DNA of 64,000 nt from assembly GCA_032158295.1 (NCBI GenBank), contig CM063253.1:20761583-20825582 (forward strand). Direction: 5' to 3'. Made by a program: the position numbers and the translations under genes. The stretch's first letter is position 1, and the number at the start of each line of letters is the position of its first letter. Source of the stretch: Pycnopodia helianthoides. Its lineage: Eukaryota; Echinodermata; Asteroidea; Forcipulatida; Asteriidae. The notes under the pieces were generated by a model that was given only the letters and a program-made list of their open reading frames with translations, was not told where the DNA came from and did not search any database. Below are positions 47,640 to 58,800 of the stretch, one piece after another.

Positions 47640-48064
47640 GGGCCCAATTTCATAAAGCTGCTTAAGCAGGAAATATTGCTTGAGTCCGGATAAGAACACC
47701 GGACTCAAGCTCTGGTGTTTCTGTTCAGCAGAGTGTGGGTTCGAGTCCCAGTCGTAACACTTGTGTCCTTAAGCAAGACACTTAACCATTATTGCTTCGT
47801 CCTTCGGATGGGACGTAAAGCCGTTGGTCCCGTGTGTTGTGTAATGCACGTAAAAGAACCCAGTGCACTTATCGAAAAGAGAAGGGGTTCGCCCCGGTGT
47901 TCCTGGTTTGATTGGCAGCATATTGCGCCACCGCACCTTGTAAACCATTACATTGTGCTATAAATGCATAGGTCTCATACTTCAAAACGTAGCTCCACAT
48001 ACATGGCAGGTAACAATCCTGAGCACTTTGTATCCTTTGGCAAAAGGCGCTATATAAATACAGC

Positions 48065-48104
<40 letters not shown>

Positions 48105-48249
48105 AATTTTCTGCTGAGTAGAAATCAGTAGGGCCAGTCACAAACTGTACATGTGACATGGTGGTCTGGCCGGTAACCTTATTCTGGTAAGCATAATTTT
48201 GTTGTGCTTAGCTATTTTTTGTTCTTAAGCGGCTCTATGAAATTGGGTC
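47640..48249. repeat. Family A MITE, nested in one SINE and split by another
   Basis: The left end GGGCCCAATTTCATAAAGCT is at 47,640 and the right end AGCGGCTCTATGAAATTGGG is at about 48,230-48,247. The internal family A blocks GCCGGTAACCTTATTCTGG and AAGCATAATTTTGTTGTGC are on the right side. Confidence 0.85.
47680..48107 (+). repeat. Inner SINE with (ATT)n tail
   Basis: The head region ACCGGACTCAAGCTCTGG is followed by the B box GTGTGGGTTCGAGTCCC and CCTTAAGCAAGACACTTAACC. The body ends GGCGCTATATAAATACAGCT and an (ATT)n run at about 48,065-48,107. It lies inside the family A MITE. Confidence 0.8.
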
Positions 48250-48552
48250 CTGGTGGCTAAGTCATCGGGGTGTGGGTTCGAATCCCATTCATGACATTTG
48301 TTTCATTGAACAAGACACCTAACTGTAATTGCTTCTCTCCACCCAGGGGTAAATGGGTACCTGTGAGGGCAGAGATGGTTCTTGTGATTGATTTAGCTTA
48401 GTGCGCTACATACTTGTCAGCACAAGCTGTATACTCCCCAGGGAGCTGAGATGGTTTAAGGATTGAAATAAATGGCCCATTACCAGGGGTAATAATTTTT
48501 TGAAGCGTAATGATCATTCTTTGGAATTGCGCTACATAATATTTGATATTAT

Positions 48553-49685
48553 AGGTTTTCCCGGCCAATTTCAGCAAAAAATCATTCAATTTCATTAACA
48601 TGCATTCAATTTCATGAATTTCTCCTAATCCCCTTGAACTAGGGTTTCTTTTTAGCTCTTAATGCATTCAATTTCATTTAAGGGCATTCAAGACTACACT
48701 TTGACCATTCTGAAGTTGAAGTTTTACTACCAATTTGCAATTGATGCATTCAAATTAAGACTCACCGAAGGGAACATGATTTTTTCTGCTAGTTTGCGTT
48801 TTCTTTTTCATTTATGTGCAAAGAATTTCAACTGCTTTGCATTCAAATTAAAGATGAGTTTTGGCTTTGTGAGTAAAATGGGAATTATGGCTCCTTTACT
48901 GGCACATAAGTTGTCCTTTGTAAGAGGAGTTTCCATGTATTTTACACCATTATTTACATCATGTGTTTTTTCTTAATTGAAATCGTTGTTCTTTTGCGTT
49001 GTTACCCTTCCTTTAGTTTAAGTCTACACCCGATAACTTTGAAATGCAAAACTAATTATTTTGCTTTAGCCTTGATATGCTTTGTTTGCCCTGGTTATGT
49101 TGTCTCTGTTTTCTGTTAATGTCAGGACAATTTCAAGTTAGACTTTAACAAATGTTTCAAAGGAAATTAAAATCTTACAATAAGGGGTCGTTATACAATT
49201 TAAAAATAAATTAATGTTATTCTTGAATGTTTCCACCCGTCTTGCCCTATAAATCTACATTATTCACTGCTCTGGACCAACCTCGGGCAGCCATCTTTTT
49301 AGCCAACATTGTTTGGGCATTTAATTGGAGATAATGCCAAATAAGTTTCATTTAAAGTATCTGCCTTTGAAAGGCAGCTATACGATCAAGAAAGCATACA
49401 TAACGTAGAATTTGAATTTGAATGCAAACTTTTGGGAAATGTTTGCTCATAAATGAAATTGAATGATTGACCAGGTCTTGCTTATGGCTTTTGCGAAATT
49501 GAATGATTCTTACGGCCTAGTGAAATTGAATGATCTGATTTGACTAGTGAATGCTAAACTAGTGAAATTGAATTACTCTTTTTGACTGTTAAATGCTGAT
49601 TCAACGGAGCATTCGTTTTCAAACTAAATTGAATGAGCCGGGAGTTAAAATGAATGGATTTCTGATGAAATTGGCCGGGAAAACC
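48553..49685. mobile_element. 1,133-bp non-autonomous transposon, TIR AGGTTTTCCCGGCCAATTTC, 7-bp TSD
   Basis: The left end AGGTTTTCCCGGCCAATTTC is the perfect complement of the right end GAAATTGGCCGGGAAAACCT. ATATTAT is duplicated directly outside (48,546-48,552 and 49,686-49,692). ATTCAATTTCAT-type motifs recur in the left part and their inverse, GAAATTGAATGAT, in the right part, at least ten in total. A 104-codon open frame at 48,662-48,976 has no recognisable domain. The superfamily is unassigned. Confidence 0.9.
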
Positions 49686-49881
49686 TATATTATTATTATT
49701 ATCATTATGATTTGTGCTCCAGTGACGATCAACTAACCTCACTCCAGTATGTGTTGCAGGGAGGAAAATGTCAACGAAGAAGAGTTTTGTAAATAACCAT
49801 TCACCACAATAGTAACTAACTGAGCATATATATTATCATATATCAGCGCAAAAACATTGAAGCTATAAAAATGGGTATTTG

Positions 49882-49975
49882 AAGGGCTAGATAGCTCAGT
49901 TGGTATAGCGCCGGCGCTTTCAAACGGAGGTCGTTGGTTCAAATCCCACTCCAGTCAATTTTCTTTGTTCAACCC
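49882..49975 (+). repeat. tRNA-headed SINE
   Basis: TAGCTCAGTTGGTATAGCG (A box) and TTGGTTCAAATCCCACT (B box), then TTTTCTTTGTTCAACCCC, as in the copy at 29.4 kb. Pairing in the acceptor stem is poor. Confidence 0.7.
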
Positions 49976-50072
49976 CAAATTAATACAAAGGTTTTTTCAG
50001 AGTTTCTCTTCTTGAAATCTGACAATGAGTGTCAGATATAACTAAAATTATGCAACACAACTTGAGAGTTCT

Positions 50073-50245
50073 CCATTCTCCTGAAGACGAGCAGAGTATA
50101 CTGTTCGAAACGTTGAGACCACACGGCTCTTCTCAGAGCCAACACTTCCCAAAAAAAGATTCATACATGTTGTACCCGCAAGTTGACTGCTATAAGCTTT
50201 CTAACGTTACACACCATGCAAAGCTTCGAGCATCACTAACTTGAG
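50073..50245 (+). repeat. Penelope-like tail with hammerhead-like core
   Basis: CTCCTGAAGACGAGCAG, AGTATA, CTGTTCGAAACGTTGAGACC, then TGTTGTACCCGCAAG and CATGCAAAGCTTCGAG. One stem position has changed relative to the 12.6-kb copy. Confidence 0.6.
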
Positions 50246-50427
50246 AATTTGGTTTTGTCCATTGACTAAAAAAATATGTATATCCTCATCATTAAGTTTT
50301 ATACTCATATAATCTAAGCAATAAATGCCTGAATAAAAAAAATGAGACTCAGGATCAAAACTGAGATCTACATTGTATCAAAAAGAGAGCAAAACTCAAT
50401 AATGTCAATTAGGTGATACTTAAAGCC

Positions 50428-50817
50428 TTAAAGGTATTATACAGGATTGGTTGAGCTGACAAAACAGTCGCAGACACTGTTCATGTTTTGTCTGATCAAC
50501 CATATACATAAGATAACAAACCTGTGAAAATTTGGGCTTAATCCGTTGTGTGAGTCAGGAGAAAATAGTGAAAAACCATACACAGTTTCCAGCATGTAAA
50601 CACATTGTCCTTAATTTCGATTGTAAAAACTGAAATCAGCTGTTTGTTTGTTTTTTAGGTTTTCAGATACAGTTTTCTTGAATATGACTCATATTTCAGA
50701 GGAAAATGTTTCACATAAAACAAATTGTTCCAGTATGAACTTCATAATCAGTAAGCTTTCAGACTAAAATTTTACAATTGTTTTTCATCTTTACCAATCC
50801 TCTAAAATACCTCTACA
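50428..50817. mobile_element. TTAA-type MITE, family B, divergent
   Basis: The left end is TTAAAGGTATTATACAGGAT and the right end CCAATCCTCTAAAATACCTC. The shared block AACCTGTGAAAATTTGGGCT is present. No strong central hairpin is seen. Confidence 0.7.
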
Positions 50818-51629
50818 GGTCATTAAAACAAAGACTAGTAACATCATCCTTGCTCAATGCCTAAATTACTGGACTCAGACCAGTGATTCAATAGGGATTT
50901 CTTACCCCAATATTCTTTTTATACAAAATATTTTCTTAAGGTTTTCAGATACAGAGAAATTGTCAAAATTAGTCCAGGACAACCAGCGGATAAGTACCGC
51001 CCGCGACAAGGGTTTTTATCCGCCCGTTTTTACATCATCTTGTTTAAAATTGGGTGTCGGAGAAACCATGGAGAAGTTCACAGTGCCTGGGGTTCACATT
51101 TGTTTACAAACCACAGAAACTTGGATTGCTATCACCTGGATAACAAGCGGGGGGGTCTCTACATTGAAAAAATCACACTACACGTCTGAGTTAAATGCCC
51201 TCAAACCATCCAGATTGCTCCAAAACTGCAAGTTTGTTTATACTACATTTAATCAGCCAGTCGAACCACAGAGCATTCAGCAGGGTGCATTGGCATAGGG
51301 CACGTTTTTTGTGCATTGGAGAACAGTGTCTCTCATAGAAATACAGTCCAATGATAATCCAACAAAAAATTGACATCAGAGAATTGTCTTCCGACTACCT
51401 GTTCAGGATTAATTTTGACAAGACCCCTAGGAAGTATAGAACAATTCTTAGAAATGGTACCTCCTGGATGTCCATTTAGAGTCTCAAGGCACATCAAGGA
51501 TGCTTCTTATAGAGTGTCTTTCACTGTTTGTAATCCATCAGATGGGCAAGTTTACGCTTGTACTCAGGAGCCATGGAAATATTTCTACGAGGAAAACAAC
51601 AACAATATCAATCAATGTTATAACTGATG

Positions 51630-51880
51630 TTGGTTTTCGTTTACAATCCTCACCACTGTGGCCCTGGTTCGATTCCCGGCTAAGGCCGAATGTGAATAGA
51701 GTCGTGCGTTTTTTCTCTGGGCCCTCCAGAAATTGAGACTCTTTCGATCTCTGGCAGTGCTCCGTGGTCATATATGGGTCGATGTGGCTGGCAGCCCAGG
51801 GCGCCCTCGCATGCCAGTTGCTCGACCACGTTGTAGCCGCATCCTTCGCAATTCAGCATTCCAGCTGAGAGCAACAATGA
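51630..51880 (+). repeat. SINE-like repeat with B-box motif
   Basis: CTGGTTCGATTCCCGGCTAA follows CCACTGTGGC, and the body continues GAATAGAGTCGTGCG. It is probably a tRNA-derived element. Antisense open frames here are not supported. Confidence 0.45.
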
Positions 51881-52702
51881 TTAGCCTCCCAATTATTAAT
51901 ATTTACAAATGGTGCTCCATGCAAAAGTGTTTTCTCTCAAGGCCATGAGTTTCTTTTGTACATCCGTAGTCGGGATCTGACTTTGATGCACTTTCAAACT
52001 CACCAGTGGTGTACATTCTAACTTTGGAGATGCCATATTTTTGCTGTTGATTTTATAACATCATTACTAGCTATACCTACTGCCACTCAATTAAGCCATT
52101 TACTAGTTAGATTTGAACAATGTCTGGTACAATGACTTGGTTAGTTACAAGTGACTGCTTAGATTTGAATTCCTCAGACTAGAGATAGCTGCTACATCAC
52201 ATGAATCGAGGCAAGCTTTTGCGTAGTTACGTAAGAGACGGTGAACACCCAAACACAATTCTGAATGAATGTGTATTGCACAATGGTACCAGGCTCTGCC
52301 CATATGGAGGTTGCTATATACAAATGCTTGCCCTGAGCCATGTGGTGTACCAACACTGTCTTCAGTCCAAATAATCCAATGTGAGAGGTCACTTATGACC
52401 AATCAAGTCATCGTGCCAACCAATATTCAAAATTTTACTAGCAAATGGCTTATTTACGCTGTTCAATGCGTGGCAAGCTTGTTGATGATAGCTCATGTCA
52501 AACATTGGGACCTAGTAAAGTGTGGGAGTTTTTTTCAATCACATGTAAAAACATCATGTGTGGAAACCCACGAATCTTAAAAATGTTTGAATACTTGTAA
52601 GACTTGCATGGTCTATTATTAATGGATATATTCCTTCCAGGCTCACCTCCACTTTATTTTGTAGTACTCGTGAATTATTCTGAAAAAAATATTCTTACTT
52701 AC

Positions 52703-52875
52703 TTCAAATGAGAGCCAAAGGCTGCCACAACACGATACAGTGATGTCATCACAGTTGACCTGAGGTCAAAGCGTAGTCTGTCGTTGGGATGTATCGGGCC
52801 AGATCGCATGGGTCTGAAATCACTTGGGCTTCTCTTGGGCAGAGACGTGGGTAACTTGAAATGCTTCTCTAATGC
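52703..52875 (-). CDS. NDC1: NDC1 exon (last visible)
   Basis: Encodes ALEKHFKLPTSLPKRSPSDF, NDRLRFDLRSTVMTSLYRVV and AAFGSHL, ending AA/GTAAGT in phase 2. A short final exon encoding about 22 residues is expected downstream. Confidence 0.92.
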
Positions 52876-55800
52876 CTGAATGGTTAAACAGATCTCTTCA
52901 TCATCAACCGTTTAGAAACAACACAATTGTTTTCATTTCTATTTCAAGACATTTATTTCCACTCCAACAGAGAATAACAAAGAACAGTAAGAGGATAATT
53001 GGAAATGGGGGCATAGCCAGAAAAACCAAAGCTTGTGGTAGGTATGCCCGGACAAACAAAAACACAAATGGACTAACAATTAACAAGTACAGTGTGAGTA
53101 GGTTCGATATTTCACTAAGACAGAATAGACTCTTTTGTGAACTGAAGTGGCTACAGAGGGATGCAACTTATAACAATACATAAGACAAGGCGTGAGGGTT
53201 CCATTACAACTTAGGCATTCTTATAGACTAGTTCCTTTGGTTAAATTTCATAATTCCTGTACCAGTCTTTCAACCATTCCTGACGAGCTTCTACACTCAC
53301 AGACGCACAGCTTTTAACTCACATTCACGCTGTCATTTTGGACAGTTTTGTTGCGTCTGCATCATTTGTCAGAGATAACCATGGTGCATACAAATGCAAA
53401 CTGCCATTATTACATCCCAGTAATGATGGAAAATACTGTACAGGACATCATCAGTGGGATTCATCTATAGCGTCAACTTCAACTTCCTGAGAAAAGCTGG
53501 TCACTAGTGAAATGAACAGCTAACTGGTTCTGCTAGCTAGTCAATGAAATAGTGAAACAACAAGCTAACTGGTTCTGCTGGCTAGTCAATGAAATAGTGA
53601 AACAACAAGCTAACTGGTTCTGCTGGCTAGTCACTGAAATAGTGAAACAACAAGCTAACTGGTTCTGCTGGCTAGTCACTGAAATAGTGAAACAACAAGC
53701 TAACTGGTTCTGCTGGCTAGTCACTGAAATAGTGAAACAACAAGCTAACTGGTTCTGCTGGCTAGTCACTGAAATAGTGAAACAACAAGCTAACTGATCC
53801 TGCTGGCTAGTCATGAAATAGTGAAACGACAAACTAACTGGTTCTGCTGACTAGCCACTGAAATAGTTTACTAGTTTTGCTGTCTAGTTATTGAAATAGT
53901 GAAACAACAGCTAACTGGTTCTGCTGCAGTCACTGCAGCAGAAAAAGCTAACTAGTTTTGCTAGTTAGTTATTGAAATAGTTAAGGAGAAACCGAAAACG
54001 ATACTTACATTCTGCACAGCCAGCATACAAACGAGGATATCTGGTAGTTTCCCTTGAACTACACCATAGGAGTCCTCATGGTAAGATGCTGTCACCAATG
54101 ATGACAGTGCTGTGTGTACAAGAGTAACATGGATAGCATCTTATTTGACAAACCCACAATATAAATGTCTTGTATTAAGTAAACGAAAGTAGATCATCTT
54201 TGTGAAGGATAGATGAAAATTGAGTTGAACTGAAAACCATTTTAATTTTAAAGTATAGTTGTCTGTGAGCAATCCAGTGCAAATTGTTATTTTTCATTTA
54301 TAATATTTGTATCTTTTCTATGTGTCGCTTGTTGTATTTTAAACACAATTCATAAATACCTGGGACAGTTTATCCATTCTGATTGGACGAGAGGACATCA
54401 CATGGGGGTGTTTAAACGGACGATATAACACCGCCTAGAAGTGTTTAAACATGGCCTGGCAACTTTTTGTCAAAGAGGGCGCTATCACGTTTGCGCGGAG
54501 CAGGCAAAATTGGTAAGCCGCATAGTTTATTCCGCGCAAGTTGTGTTGCGTGCGATAGCTTGAAACTTAAGCGTGCAAGTTCGAAAATTGCGCGACGCGG
54601 TTTTTCTACATGCATAGAAATTCAACGCCGAGTCGAGGTGAGCTAAGGCTAAACTGTCAGATTTGTTCTCAACTTTTACAGGGTTTTTGGATATTTTTAG
54701 GAGAAAGGTATTTATGAATGGGAATCAAAGTGTGTTGAATCGGTTTTAAACTAGTGTTTAAACCCGCCGAGGCCTGGTTCTTGATAATATCACCTCGACT
54801 TCGTCTCGGTGATATTATCAAGAACCAGGCCTTGGCGGGTTTAAACCACTAGTTTAAAACCTCTTCACCACAAATTGATTCCCTTATTCAGCCTTTGGCT
54901 GCAATGTTTGAATGTTTTTAATAAACCAACAATAATAATCTTTAAAATTGCACAAATGCCTGCCCAAATCTGCACAACAGACAGCTCATTGTGGGAGTGT
55001 CTCAAAAGTCAGAACATGGAATGATAAAAACGTTCTTATTGGCTCTGCAGCTATGACAGCAACTTAGATTTGTGATGAATTTTGAACGTTTAAGACTTCT
55101 GGTGCACAGTCAGTGTTGTGATTGGTTAATACAATAGGGGGCGGGGCTTGAAAACTGCTCTATGGCTTAGAACTCTCCTCTGAATTCCGTTTTGATGATT
55201 AACTTTCTTATCCGACTCACCTTCAAGAGCCCAGATATGTAGCTGGACATCAGTAAACAAAGCCTGGCTCATGGATTCAGGGAGAGGATTCAATAGGTAA
55301 GCCCCAAGACGCCACTTTCTCAAGCTGTCTAGTGTGTTCTGCCATCGTACATGAGCACGGCCACGGTGGTCACTAGACGATGATGACCCCTTCACTTGGT
55401 CTAGGTGAAGAACAGGAGGAATGTCAACAACTCAATGAATTAATACTCATTGGTACATCCAGGCCAAGTGGTCTACCTAATCGGACAAACGGTCTAGTGC
55501 ACCGGACTAAATAAGTGGGGGTAAAGTGATTTGGGTGCAGACTTGAATTTCAGACATGACAATTATGTCCTTGAGTGAGAAACTTTTTACTCTTCACTCA
55601 GGAGTAACTGGGTACTTGTGAGGGCAGGGATGGTTCTTGTAGCACACGCTGCATGCTCACCAGGGAGCTGAGATGGTTTAAAGAATGAACTACCTTTGTA
55701 TTGATGTCAAAATTGCGTAAAATTTGACAAAAATTTCATCACTCATTTCATCATTCAAAGCCGTTTCTTATGACACAAAACTGACAATTCTGACACGACC

Positions 55801-58800
55801 TGTTAAACATATGTGAAATGCAACTTTAAATCTTTGTTTTTCATACGCAAATCTCAATAGGGAAAACTAGTCAGATATCTTAACAATGGCTTCTGATGGA
55901 TCATTGTAGCCATAAACAAATCCTTCTGCCAATAATTGGAGCCAGCTTGAGCCAGTCTGTATTTGAAGTGGCCATGGCAGTCAGTGTAATTACAGGAACG
56001 CTTATTGACCAGGGTAAAATATTAATGATGAACGACAAGTAAAGCTCATATTGTGACCGTGTCGTGGCCGAGCGGTCTAGTTCACCGGACCCAAGCTCTG
56101 TGTTGTCAGCAGCACAGTGTGGGTTCAAATCCCGGTCAAGACACTTGTGCCCTTGAGCAAGGCACTTAACCATAATTGCTTCGCAAAAAGTTGGGAAGGT
56201 AGTGCATTATGTTCGACCAGCCAGGCTCCTAGTGGATGATACCCATGCCTACATCCTTACGGACTGTGTAAGGGGTAAACCCTGTTTCAGCCCCAGGAGT
56301 AGGTGGCAAAGTGCCTCTGGTGACAGTTGATTTGGGTTGACAGCCCAAATCAGTTAAGTGTAGCCCTCACCTTGAAGTGGCCATTCGGCCTTGTGAGTTA
56401 GGCGATATCTCATAAAAAAAGTAATAATAATAAAAAACTACCTCTGTGAATGGGTGGTCTTGATAGAGGTCCGTATCCAGACGCAGGGGTGGCATATCGT
56501 GTGCTTTCTCTACCTGGAGTACCAATGTCTTGGATTCCATCTGAACTGGTGATCTGTGGGGTTTGTAGGATGGTGGTGTACATGGGGTCATACATGGTGA
56601 CCCCGGGGCTGATTGGGGAAGCTACAGAGTTACGCAAAGTGGAGACCTCGAGGCTCTCTTGGGGTGTACCAAATGTTAAACGTATCTGCAGTGGGGAGGT
56701 GAACATGATTTTCAGGATCTGTTGTTGATAAACAAACTTTTGAACCTGTTTCCATAAACTGTCAAAACAGTTGATTATTCAGCCACACTAACATCATTAA
56801 TCTGAGTTTGGTGTTCTCAACAGAAATTTAAAAAACTTGAGATAATGAATCAGTTAATGGATCTCACACATTGCTGGCAGGTACATGGATCCCTGGCTGA
56901 AGAATCTATAAGGTTGTTAGTGCAGTCGTATGGATTTCATAAAATTGCTTTTACACACTTTGGAGCTCGTTGCAAAATAGAGTTTGTTGGTCAAGAGTGG
57001 TCTCCAAAGTAATTATCTAAGAAAATAATTGGTTGTGGATTTTTTTTTTTGTTCCTTCAAATTTACAGCCATTTTTCACTTAACGCCTGTTTGATCATAA
57101 TGGATATGAAATTGCAATTAACGACCTTGTTTATCCTTTGCACGTTCATCCTTTGCGTGTAGAGCCTCGAATTGGGGACAGCGGTGAATAGAAGCATATA
57201 TAACTCTATATTGTCAGGGTAATGTAATGACACTTTCATCCAAACAGATACATAAATAGAATACAAATGAAGCATGAAATCGAACGGCTCTACACGCACA
57301 TTGCAGATCCGTGCAAGTGGCAAACAGCACTAAGCCAATGACTTGTGCTGATCCTGGCACCTGGGTAGGAGTCCCTGTGGCGTGTTGTGGCCGAGCGGTT
57401 TAGTGTTTCGGACTCAAGTTCTGGTGGCTAAGTCAATTGGGTGTGGGTTTGAATCCCGGTCATAACACTTGTATCCTTGAGCAAGACACTTAACCGTAAT
57501 TACTTCTCATCACCCAGGGGTAAATGGGTACCTGTGAGGGCAGAGATGGTTCTTGTGATTGATTTAGCTTAGCTTAGCAGCACAGGCTGTATACTCCCCA
57601 GGGAGCTGAGATGTATTAGTAATAAACAATGGCCCAGTGAACAGAGGTAATAATGTTTGAAGTGCAATGATCATTCTTTGGAATTGTGCTATATAAGAGT
57701 TGATATTATTATTATTCTACAAACCTTGGTTTGATTGTCCGTTGAGGTAACCAGCCCCGGAGCCCTCTGCTACACTCCCATTAGAGGACTGTGGTCCAGG
57801 CTCACCAGGAGTACTGTCCTGAGTTCTCTTCTTCTGGGCAAGTCCGTTGGCAATCCACTCTTGGTGAGCGGTGAGTCTTTGTGTCAGAGACTCGATGAGG
57901 GACAGGCATGCTCCACAGATGCTGATCCAGTTGTGTGGGTGACCACCTTTTTTATGCGGATTGAAAAAGACGATGAGTTAAAGGGGAAAACTCATCATTG
58001 GTTTTCTGGAAAAGTAAATTTATTCCCGTCTTCTAGTTTTCAATAAACAGACCATTCAACCAAACTGTGAAAATTTCATCAAATTAGGGGCAAACAGTTT
58101 ACGCTTTTGATTTCCTTTTCTTTACATACACAGTAGATGGCTCTCATCCAAACCACTGTGGCAAACGTAAAGGCAGGATATACTTTTGGCAATTGTCAAG
58201 ACGAAAAGCCATCTTGATATTCTCCCATTCAACTCAATGTATCTAAACCGAGGCTGGAAGGAAAAATAGTCTAGTTCCTTTTTGTGCAATGAGTATTAGC
58301 ACCCATTACTGTTACTGGATACAGGGAACATGACCAAGCTGGTGGCAGCATGATAAATGTATATGGTCACCACCCTTCCCAGCTTACAGGGTTAACACAA
58401 AATGACTGCACTCGACATGCACACAAGTAATGCTTAGCAATGTGAAGATTGCACAAGCATAAGCAAGAATTCCTTCATAACCTGTGTATAACACTTACCA
58501 ATGAGAGACTTTTTAACGCCAGACGGCAGCAGACATACCAGATAAAATTCCATTGTTTACGTAGTTCTGGACTTACCTGGTAAGTCTTACTGCCATCTAG
58601 CGTACCAAAAGTCCCCATTAGCCAAGAAGTTTATGCTACCAGAGACAATTTCTTACCGGTGGTAAATTGCACAACCCCAAAAGAACCTGGGAACCAGTCA
58701 TAACAATGTAAATTACATGGCATTTTGCTGGAAAAATTGCTGTAAAAAGTTACTGGTAAAAAGTAATATTTGTCTGTGAAAACAACCGCTTAGTCCGTCC

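Larger units (their letters stand above)
47604..48520 (+). repeat. Outer SINE of a three-layer nest
   Basis: The head GTGGCCGAGCAGTTTAGTGT is at 47,607. It is interrupted after AAGTTCTG at about 47,640 and resumes at about 48,250 with TGGTGGCTAAGTCATCGGGG, the B box GTGGGTTCGAATCCC, then AACAAGACACCTAACTG and CAGGGAGCTGAGATGG. It is the same family as 57,376-57,715. Confidence 0.85.
43906..52702. other. Intergenic or unassigned interval between the plus-strand gene and NDC1
   Basis: It contains SINEs, MITEs, a Penelope-like tail and the 1,133-bp transposon listed separately. The last, roughly 22-codon, exon of NDC1 should lie in its right part but could not be identified. Parts such as 44.0-45.5 kb and 52.0-52.7 kb show no recognisable feature. 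Confidence 0.5.

Noticed and set aside
49739..49942. Minus-strand frame ending SLQHILE as the NDC1 last exon
   Set aside because: It runs out of the SINE at 49.9 kb, has no matching phase-2 acceptor and only a vague resemblance.
49882..49955. Possible functional tRNA gene
   Set aside because: Same SINE family as at 29.4 kb, with poor acceptor pairing.
51370..51627. SIEQFLEM-containing plus-strand frame as the missing NDC1 end
   Set aside because: The resemblance to the NDC1 C-terminus is on the wrong strand and very short.
53533..53832. 99-codon and 81-codon open frames as a repeat protein
   Set aside because: They come from a 45-bp minisatellite within an NDC1 intron and exist on both strands.
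56450..56728. 92-codon plus-strand frame
   Set aside because: Antisense shadow of the NDC1 exon at 56,442-56,758.
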